Shown one piece after another: positions 1 through 5,179 of a stretch of 7,276 bases of DNA. Source of the stretch: Cyanobacteria bacterium UBA11372. GTDB taxonomy: Bacteria > Cyanobacteriota > Cyanobacteriia > Cyanobacteriales > Aerosakkonemataceae. The stretch lies in the NCBI GenBank assembly GCA_003486675.1, contig DNGG01000647.1, forward strand, positions 2,739 through 10,014. The letters are read 5' to 3'. The notes below the pieces were generated by a model. It saw only the letters and a program-made list of their open reading frames with translations. It was not told the origin of the DNA and searched no databases. How positions within the stretch are numbered: position 1 is the stretch's first letter; every line of letters starts with the position of its first letter. Both the position numbers and the translations under genes were made by a program.

Positions 1-40
1 GGGGCTAAGATTTGGAAACTCCAGACTATTTCAGTGTTAT

Positions 41-44
41 AGGA
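41..44 (+). promoter_or_regulatory. Ribosome binding site of the aminotransferase gene
   Basis: AGGA lies five bases before the ATG at 50. It is the only purine-rich Shine-Dalgarno-like stretch in the 49-base leader and fixes the start codon. The promoter is probably outside the window. Confidence 0.6.
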
Positions 45-49
45 CAAAA

Positions 50-1204
50 ATGAACGACAAGCTGATGCTGATGATACCCGGTCCTACACCCGTGCCGGAA
101 CAGGCATTACTCGCTTTAGCCAAGCACCCCATCGGTCACCGCAGCAGCGAGTTTGCCCCAATTATGGCGGAGTGTACCGAAAACCTCAAGTGGTTGCATC
201 AAACGCAAAATGACGTGCTGATGCTGACTGCATCGGGAACGGGGGCGATGGAAGCGGGGATAATTAATTTTTTGAGTCCCGGCGATCGCATCTTGGTAGG
301 ATGCAATGGTAAGTTTGGCGATCGCTGGGCGGAAGTCGGCGAAGCTTACGGCCTCAATGTAGAAAAAGTTACGGCAGAATGGGGCAAACCCCTCGACCCG
401 GAACAATTCCGCGAAAAGCTGGAAGCCGACAAAGAAAAGCAAATCAAAGCCGTAGTCGTTACCCACAGCGAAACTTCTACGGGTGTCCTAAATGACCTGG
501 AAACGATCAACCGCCACGTCAAAGCCCACGGAGAAGCGCTGATAATTGTTGATACCGTCACCAGCATGGGCGCGGTCAACGTCCCCGTGGATGAGTGGGG
601 ACTCGATGTGGTCGGTTCCGGTTCGCAAAAAGGCTACATGATTCCCCCCGGCTTGGGTTTTGTATCGGTAAGTGCCAAAGCTTGGGAAGCCTACAAAACT
701 GCTAAACTGCCCCGGTACTATCTCGATTTAGGTAAATACCGCAAAGACGCTGCTAAAAATAGCACACCGTTTACCCCGCCAGTTAATTTAATTATCGCGC
801 TGCAAACAACGCTGCGGATGATGAAAGCGGAAGGGTTAGAGAATATCTTCGCGCGGCATATTCGTCAGATGAATGCGACTCGCGCCGCCGTGAAAGCGAT
901 GAGCTTGCCATTATTTGCGCCGGATAGCGCCGCCTCGCCTGCGATTACCGCCGTCGCCCCGGTGCAAGTGGAAGCGGAAAAAATTCGCTCGATCTTGAAG
1001 AAGAAATTCGACATCGCCATGGCGGGGGGACAAGATCACCTCAAGGGTAAGATATTCCGGATCGGGCATTTGGGATTTGTCAGCGACAGGGATATATTGA
1101 GTGCGATCGCATCTCTAGAAGCTGCCCTAATTGAACTGGGATACGATGCCTTTACCCCCGGTGCGGGTGTCGGTGCTGCCGCCAGCGTCTTCGCTCAACG
1201 TTAA
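50..1204 (+). CDS. Alanine/serine-glyoxylate aminotransferase (class V, PLP-dependent)
   Basis: Cytosolic PLP enzyme that transfers an amino group from alanine or serine to glyoxylate, giving glycine and a 2-oxoacid; in cyanobacteria this belongs to photorespiratory glyoxylate salvage. Older databases call close relatives 'soluble hydrogenase 42 kDa subunit'. Seen in the 384-residue product: an N-terminal PGPTPVP segment (10-16), the cofactor phosphate loop ASGTGAMEAG (61-70), Asp168 in VDTVTSMG, which should pair with the pyridine nitrogen, the Schiff-base lysine Lys194 in GSGSQKGY, the STPFTPPVNL segment (238-247), and Arg337 in FRIGHLG, the likely substrate-carboxylate arginine. Length is normal for the family and nothing is missing. 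The ATG at 50 is preceded by AGGA (41-44) at a 5-base spacing, which supports this start. It converges with the exoprotein gene on the other strand. Choice of amino donor (alanine or serine) cannot be read from sequence. Confidence 0.95.
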   Translation: MNDKLMLMIPGPTPVPEQALLALAKHPIGHRSSEFAPIMAECTENLKWLHQTQNDVLMLTASGTGAMEAGIINFLSPGDRILVGCNGKFGDRWAEVGEAYGLNVEKVTAEWGKPLDPEQFREKLEADKEKQIKAVVVTHSETSTGVLNDLETINRHVKAHGEALIIVDTVTSMGAVNVPVDEWGLDVVGSGSQKGYMIPPGLGFVSVSAKAWEAYKTAKLPRYYLDLGKYRKDAAKNSTPFTPPVNLIIALQTTLRMMKAEGLENIFARHIRQMNATRAAVKAMSLPLFAPDSAASPAITAVAPVQVEAEKIRSILKKKFDIAMAGGQDHLKGKIFRIGHLGFVSDRDILSAIASLEAALIELGYDAFTPGAGVGAAASVFAQR

Positions 1205-1243
1205 AATCTGTGGTGCGTTACGCGCTGCGCTAACGCACCCTAC

Positions 1244-1373
1244 TGGCGTGGCAAGGCTAAAATAGTGCATTCAGAGTAGGCGCTTGTTGACGCCAGGAAA
1301 CCCAACATCAGCAAGGGTTTGTTGGGTTTCACTATCGTTCAACCCAACCTACATTTTTAGTCTTGCCACGCCA
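1244..1373. mobile_element. MITE-like non-autonomous element with CTAC target duplication
   Basis: A 130-bp element bounded by 19-bp terminal inverted repeats. The left end is TGGCGTGGCAAGGCTAAAA (1244-1262), and 1355-1373 is its reverse complement with one mismatch. Both ends are flanked by CTAC (1240-1243 and 1374-1377), read as a 4-bp target-site duplication. Removing the element and one CTAC restores a repeat copy that aligns with copy 2 at 1387-1434. The interior is non-coding and palindromic: GAAACCCAAC (1297-1306) pairs with GTTGGGTTTC (1321-1330), and a second AACCCAACCTAC lies at 1341-1352. The mobilising transposase is not in the window and its family cannot be named. Confidence 0.75.
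1297..1330. repeat. Perfect 10-bp hairpin inside the MITE-like element
   Basis: GAAACCCAAC (1297-1306) and GTTGGGTTTC (1321-1330) are exact reverse complements separated by a 14-base loop. Variants of this GTTGGGTTTC / AACCCAACCTAC palindrome are, as I recall, widespread in intergenic DNA of cyanobacteria. Here it forms the core of the element. Confidence 0.65.
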
Positions 1374-1386
1374 CTACTGGCATCCG

Positions 1387-1434
1387 GTTAAAATCTGTGG
1401 TGCCGTACTCCGCTGCTAACGCACCCTATTGGCA
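1387..1434. repeat. REP-like palindromic repeat, copy 2 (overlaps the exoprotein 3' end)
   Basis: An uninterrupted 48-bp copy of the repeat at 1200-1382, in the same orientation and only four bases after it. It starts gttaaaatctgtggtgc and ends gctaacgcaccctat followed by TGGCA. The palindrome is imperfect: GGTG and CGT of the left arm pair with ACG and CACC of the right arm around a bulged C. It lies inside the minus-strand exoprotein gene and supplies its TAA stop (1388-1390) and its final ~16 codons. Confidence 0.8.
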
Positions 1435-4400
1435 CGAGTTCAGGGCGGTAAGGAGTCGCGGTGGGTGCTTCAGCAATCAGAACCACTTGGCCTTTTTCGT
1501 TAATTATCCAGCCTGTTGCTTCCACTAGCTGAGTCGAGGTATTTGTAGCAGATGTAACTATAGATTCCTCAGTATTACCTCTGCTCCCCTGCTCCCCTGC
1601 TCCCCTGCTCCTCTGCTCTTCCGCTTCCAAGGTAACTAAATCTACCAGTACCGTTTCGCCGTTCAAAGGTTCGTTGGGGCTGGGGGGAATACCACCGCTT
1701 CCGGTGACCACAAAGCTACTGCCAGTACGCACGGGGGCGCAGCGGTCAACAATTAGCCTGGAACGATCGCCGATTTCCACTCCGTGTATCTTGGGCTGTT
1801 CGGTTTGGATATCTCCTTCGATGGTTAATTGCCCGCTGGCGTTGATGGTACTATCCGGGGATTGGAAGATTGCTTCTGACTCATCCAAAGGGGAAATTCT
1901 AATATTACTTCCCCCATTGGGAGCAATGGCATCGGTTCTAATTTGGCTGGCTTCTAGCAGGACTAGCGTTTCTGTATTAATCCCAATATTACCTTCTGCG
2001 GCTCCTGGGGCTGAGGCGGCAGAGATTTCACTTTGGCGGCGCAGTTGGATATTTGGCGATCGCACCTGAATATTCCCGCCTTTACCCGTGGCGGATGTAG
2101 CGAGTAGACTTCCTTGGTTGTTTAAACGCAGATCGCGAGATGTGACGTTGAGGTTGCCCGGATCTCCTCCCTGCTGACTGCGACTGCTGACGCCCAGTTG
2201 GGCGCGATCGCGCACCCTTAATCTGTCAGCATTTACAGTAACCGTTCCCCCCCTGCCTCTGGCATTGGGAAACACTTCAGCCGTCAAGCGACTGGGTACA
2301 AAACCATTTGGACTCTCAAAAACGAAAATTCCCGAACCATCAAAACCCGCTAAACCACCGCCGATCTCTGCTATTGATGCCCGAACGTTTACAGAACCGG
2401 CATTGCCAATCCCGCGAGTAGCAGATGATATTTCTGCCCCATCTCGAAGCGTCAATCGTCCAGTTTCAATCGTCACCCTACCCCCATTACCAAGGGTGTT
2501 AAGACCAACGTCACTGGATATGCGGCTGAGGCTTGGTAATCCCGATGATGAGATACCAAACAGTTCTACTGACTCCGACGCGCCGATCAAAATATTTCCT
2601 GCATTACCGCCACCGGGAAGTGTGCCTGGTTTAGCGGGTGTAGGTTGTTCCCCAGGACGGAGTTGTTCAAGCGGTTTAAAAGCTGTCCCTGCTGATATTT
2701 CCGCGCCATTTTGAATGCTCAACCGCTCAGTTTCAACAGTTATATTCCCCCCATTGCCATCACCAAAATTAGTCGCGCTTAAGCTACTGGGAGAAAAAGT
2801 ACCAAGCGTACCCGTTCCAATCAGTTGTACATCGGTAGCGCGAATGGTCACATTTCCCGCATTGCTCGTACTATTTGCACCCGCATCCGACGATATCTGC
2901 GCGCCATCTTGCAGCATTAACCGCTCAGTTTCAACGGTTATATTTCCCCCATTTCCGGCACCAAAAGTAGCAGCCGCTAACCTGGTTTGAAACTCTAAAG
3001 TTTCTCCATTATCTGGAGCTTGAAAGATCCTGGTTCCAGAAAGTTGCACAAAAGAAGCCCGAACAGTCAAATTACCAGCATTGCCTTGACCTAAAGTACC
3101 AGCTGATATCTCTGCCCCATCTCGCAAGATTAACCTTTGAGCTTCAACGGTTATATTTCCCCCTTTTCCCGTGCCTCCTCCTCCGCTACCTACAGCCCAT
3201 ATTCTGGAAGGGAAAAAACTTTCTGGGGTAGCGCCAATCAGTTCCACATCGGTAGCGCGAATCGTCACATTTCCCGCATTGCCAATTCCATCAGTAGCTG
3301 AAGCCGAGATGTCTCCCCCATCTCTAACGGTTAACCGCCCAGTTGCGATCGTTATACTGCCAGCATTTCCAAAACTACTCGCTACAGTATCTATACTGCT
3401 GCCGTTCGACTCCACAGACTCGGAAGCGTTTATAGTTATATTTCCCCCAGATCCTGAGCCAAGAGTTCCAGCACTTACGGCTGCCCCATCCCGGAGCATC
3501 AACCTCCTAGTATTAATCGTTACATCGCCAGCATTTCCACGACTGTCAGGTTGGGTGCCAGTTATCAAACCGCTAAAGCTGCCAATTAATTCCACTAACT
3601 CGGAAGCGTTTACAGTCAAATTCCCCGCTGCTCCATTGCTTTGAGTTACAACGCCTACAGTTGCCCGATCTCGAACTGTTAACCTGCCGGTGTTAATTGT
3701 CACGTTGCCAGTGCTTCCCTCTGCTACAGTTCCTGACTCAATTGCGCTAGAACCAGAGAGGTTTACATGGTTAGCGTTAATTAAAACATTACCTGCATTG
3801 CCAGTGCTTGCCGTCGCCGAACGCACAATAGCACCCTCTGCAACGTTCAAAGTTTCTGCATTTATGGCGATATTGCCAAGATTGCCCGTACTACCGGGCA
3901 AAGCTAGGCTGTACAAACCACTGCCATTAATAGCTCCCTCACCGGACAAGCTGATAAAGTTAGCATTGACGGTAATATTTCCCCCATTGCCCGCTCCTGT
4001 TGTGGCTACAACTAAGCGTCCGCCATTGGTAGCAGTAAAGTTATTAGCATTGACGACAATATCGCCGCCTGCTTGTCCACCTGCGATCGCGATCGCATCA
4101 TTGGTCAAACTAACATTGGCTCTTGTGGTAATGTCAGCAGGAAAGCTCAAGCTCAGAGTATTCCCATTTACTGCTAATCCAACAATTCCAGCACTTGCCA
4201 ATCCTGCCAATTCAATGCGACCACCCGGAGCATTTAATCTGCCGCCTTCTTGTATAACATCACCACCTAAGAGCGTTAAACTTCTCCCCGATCGCACTTG
4301 CATTCCCACAACTTGACTATTACTGTCAGTTGCTATCGATCGATTAACAATACTTCCTGGATTAGTTCCTATTTGCAAGCCGATGGGAACATTGATAGTT

Positions 4401-4897
4401 AACAAAGGTGCAGCTTGGGGATTTGTCGCGCTAAATTCTACCCCATCGGCAAACTTAAAACTACTCGCCGTAGTTGCTATAAACGAGCCACCAATATTCA
4501 GCCTTGCATTAGGGCCAAAAATAATTCCACTAGGATTGAGCAAGAATAAATTAGCATTGCCGTTGGCTCGAATTAAACCATCAATATTAGAAATTGTTCC
4601 ACCCGTGACGCGACTGAATATATTTTGAATTTCTTGGGCATTATTAAAAAAAGCTTCTCCACCTGTAGGAACCGAAAAATCGCGAAAGCTGTGGAAAAGA
4701 TTGTTTCCGGAGCGGTTTCCATCGTTAATTGTAAAGTTAAGATTATTGGTAGTTGTAACATTGGTAGAGAGCGTCCCATCTGGGGCAATTTGCGAATAAA
4801 CTGGGCTGGTATAGCTCAGACAGGCGATGGCAATACTAGCTGCAATCGAGAGGGAGCTGGGGAAAAAACCCATGCTGCGGGCATCACCCTGTTTCAT
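1388..4897 (-). CDS. Filamentous haemagglutinin-type exoprotein (TpsA, two-partner secretion)
   Basis: Predicted secreted or surface beta-helix protein of 1169 residues, exported by Sec and then by an outer-membrane TpsB partner not present here. Seen: a signal peptide with hydrophobic core at about 13-31 and likely cleavage VYS|QIAPDG after residue 35; a TPS/haemagglutination-activity domain at about 36-165 with the hallmark NPSGIIFG (121-128); then about 190-1040 of degenerate parallel-beta-helix repeats built on GGNITV, RLxxxDGAEIS and GNAGNV motifs; and a C-terminal region with DRCAP, GSSFVVTG and WIINEKGQVVL. The mature protein has only two cysteines, Cys1053 and Cys1159. Residues ~1093-1106 (Arg/Gly/Glu-rich) are encoded by an octamer tandem repeat, and the last ~16 residues lie in a palindromic repeat. 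The ATG at 4897 gives a K/R-containing signal-peptide N-region; Met9 (4871-4873) is an alternative start. No strong ribosome site precedes the first ATG. Binding target unknown; adhesin is only a family-level guess. Confidence 0.9.
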   Translation of the reverse strand: MKQGDARSMGFFPSSLSIAASIAIACLSYTSPVYSQIAPDGTLSTNVTTTNNLNFTINDGNRSGNNLFHSFRDFSVPTGGEAFFNNAQEIQNIFSRVTGGTISNIDGLIRANGNANLFLLNPSGIIFGPNARLNIGGSFIATTASSFKFADGVEFSATNPQAAPLLTINVPIGLQIGTNPGSIVNRSIATDSNSQVVGMQVRSGRSLTLLGGDVIQEGGRLNAPGGRIELAGLASAGIVGLAVNGNTLSLSFPADITTRANVSLTNDAIAIAGGQAGGDIVVNANNFTATNGGRLVVATTGAGNGGNITVNANFISLSGEGAINGSGLYSLALPGSTGNLGNIAINAETLNVAEGAIVRSATASTGNAGNVLINANHVNLSGSSAIESGTVAEGSTGNVTINTGRLTVRDRATVGVVTQSNGAAGNLTVNASELVELIGSFSGLITGTQPDSRGNAGDVTINTRRLMLRDGAAVSAGTLGSGSGGNITINASESVESNGSSIDTVASSFGNAGSITIATGRLTVRDGGDISASATDGIGNAGNVTIRATDVELIGATPESFFPSRIWAVGSGGGGTGKGGNITVEAQRLILRDGAEISAGTLGQGNAGNLTVRASFVQLSGTRIFQAPDNGETLEFQTRLAAATFGAGNGGNITVETERLMLQDGAQISSDAGANSTSNAGNVTIRATDVQLIGTGTLGTFSPSSLSATNFGDGNGGNITVETERLSIQNGAEISAGTAFKPLEQLRPGEQPTPAKPGTLPGGGNAGNILIGASESVELFGISSSGLPSLSRISSDVGLNTLGNGGRVTIETGRLTLRDGAEISSATRGIGNAGSVNVRASIAEIGGGLAGFDGSGIFVFESPNGFVPSRLTAEVFPNARGRGGTVTVNADRLRVRDRAQLGVSSRSQQGGDPGNLNVTSRDLRLNNQGSLLATSATGKGGNIQVRSPNIQLRRQSEISAASAPGAAEGNIGINTETLVLLEASQIRTDAIAPNGGSNIRISPLDESEAIFQSPDSTINASGQLTIEGDIQTEQPKIHGVEIGDRSRLIVDRCAPVRTGSSFVVTGSGGIPPSPNEPLNGETVLVDLVTLEAEEQRSRGAGEQGSRGNTEESIVTSATNTSTQLVEATGWIINEKGQVVLIAEAPTATPYRPELVPIGCVSSGVRHHRF
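1581..1620. repeat. Octamer tandem repeat (five units) within the exoprotein gene
   Basis: Five adjoining 8-bp units on the plus strand: CTGCTCCC three times, then CTGCTCCT and CTGCTCTT. The coding strand reads as GGGAGCAG-type units, giving the Arg/Gly/Glu-rich stretch around residues 1093-1106. It resembles the short tandemly repeated sequences known from cyanobacteria. Because the unit is not a multiple of three, gain or loss of one unit would shift the reading frame of the last ~63 residues. Confidence 0.85.
2721..2966. repeat. Near-identical direct repeats in the beta-helix region
   Basis: Bases 2721-2768 and 2919-2966 match at about 43 of 48 positions, both encoding a GGNITVETERL-type coil. 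The similarity at DNA level suggests duplication or gene conversion between beta-helix coils within the exoprotein gene. Confidence 0.6.
2819..3282. repeat. Second pair of near-identical beta-helix repeats
   Basis: Bases 2819-2865 and 3236-3282 match at about 44 of 47 positions and encode the coil GNVTIRATDVxLIG. Together with the 2721/2919 pair this marks residues ~540-730 as the part of the helix with the most recent internal duplication or conversion. Confidence 0.6.
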
Positions 4898-4923
4898 AAA
4901 TTAACTATCTTAAAGTAATAATT

Positions 4924-4929
4924 ATTATA
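4924..4929 (-). promoter_or_regulatory. Candidate -10 box of the exoprotein gene
   Basis: On the minus strand this reads TATAAT, a perfect -10 consensus, ending 26 bases before the first ATG of the exoprotein gene. No convincing -35 hexamer stands at 16-18 bases upstream; the region there is simply A/T-rich. The surrounding A/T richness makes a chance match possible. If real, the exoprotein gene can be transcribed independently of the CHAT gene, with a leader of about 20 bases. Confidence 0.3.
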
Positions 4930-4995
4930 AGAACTTATAAATACTGAAATTTGAGTTTTTTTACATCTACCCTAAGATAGAGATTGAAAGTAAAG

Positions 4996-5027
4996 GTAGG
5001 GTGCGTTAGCCACGAGAGTACGCCACC
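4996..5027. repeat. REP-like palindromic repeat, copy 3 (inverted relative to copies 1 and 2)
   Basis: GTAGGGTGCGTTAGC (4996-5010) is the exact reverse complement of 1229-1243 in copy 1. The rest of the unit, to CGCCACC at 5021-5027, aligns with copy 2 (GGTG.CGTACTC). The arms GGTGCGT and ACGCCACC form an imperfect hairpin with one bulged base. It lies 20 bases beyond the stop codon of the RAYT-type remnant, the usual position of a REP beside its transposase gene. Confidence 0.7.
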
Positions 5028-5047
5028 GCAGCTAAGCCTACAAACGC

Positions 5048-5179
5048 TTACTCCCCCACAACAGTAGGCAATAGATCGGGAATTTCATAAACACCCCAAT
5101 CTTCAGGATACAAACCCTGTGCTACAAACCGATGCAAGCTAGAAAATTGCCATTCTCTCGGCGTTTTGCAGTTTGGGTT
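5048..5179 (-). pseudogene. C-terminal remnant of a RAYT/Y1 (IS200-like) REP-associated transposase
   Basis: An open stretch in the same frame as the CHAT gene runs directly from its stop codon and ends at TAA (5048-5050). It encodes 43 residues with no start codon. The peptide contains CKTPREW, QFSSLHRFVAQ and GLYPEDWG, which I recognise as the C-terminal tail of RAYT-type Y1 transposases, whose usual wording is close to PREWxxSSFHRYV followed by GxYPxDWG. The catalytic HUH motif and tyrosine, which lie upstream in a complete protein, are absent, so this is a dead fragment. True homology probably begins near the CKTP residues (about 5170); the first few codons may be junction sequence. It abuts the CHAT gene upstream and the palindromic repeat at 4996-5027 downstream. 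The call is from motif memory, not a search. Confidence 0.65.

Larger units (their letters stand above)
1200..1382. repeat. REP-like palindromic repeat, copy 1 (interrupted)
   Basis: Copy 1 of a repeat occurring three times in the window. It shares 17 identical bases, gttaaaatctgtggtgc, with copy 2 (1200-1216 versus 1387-1403), followed by a diverged centre and the common end gctaacgcaccctac (1229-1243). The core is a strong hairpin: GGTGCGTTA (1212-1220) is the exact reverse complement of TAACGCACC (1231-1239). The copy is split by the 130-bp element at 1244-1373; its last bases, TGGCA, resume at 1378-1382 after the duplicated CTAC. The aminotransferase stop codon lies inside its left edge. 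It is not a canonical intrinsic terminator because no T-run follows, although the hairpin could still influence 3' ends. Confidence 0.8.

Noticed and set aside
12..40. Promoter-like pair TTGGAA (12-17) and TGTTAT (35-40) with a 17-base spacer
   Set aside because: The -10-like box ends only nine bases before the ATG, which would put the ribosome site at or upstream of the transcript start. Probably a chance match.
116..579. Minus-strand open frames opposite the aminotransferase
   Set aside because: They are antisense shadows of a clearly conserved enzyme and show no domain of their own.
1212..1239. Hairpin after the aminotransferase stop as an intrinsic terminator
   Set aside because: The stem is strong but no T-run follows, and the sequence is one copy of a dispersed repeat. 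Terminator function is possible but unsupported.
1200..1434. CRISPR-like arrangement of repeats around unique sequence
   Set aside because: Only two diverged copies; the intervening sequence is a terminal-inverted-repeat element, and no cas gene is present.
2265..4316. Several plus-strand open frames (2265-2714, 2715-2990, 3171-3644, 3690-4316) rich in Pro, Leu, Ala and Val
   Set aside because: They are the antisense of the repetitive beta-helix gene; the repeated Pro/Leu patterns mirror its Gly/Asn-rich coils. They lack ribosome sites and any recognisable domain.
4954..4961. T-run suggesting a terminator in the CHAT-exoprotein gap
   Set aside because: It is on the plus strand with no preceding stem and no plus-strand gene before it; on the minus strand it reads as an A-run.
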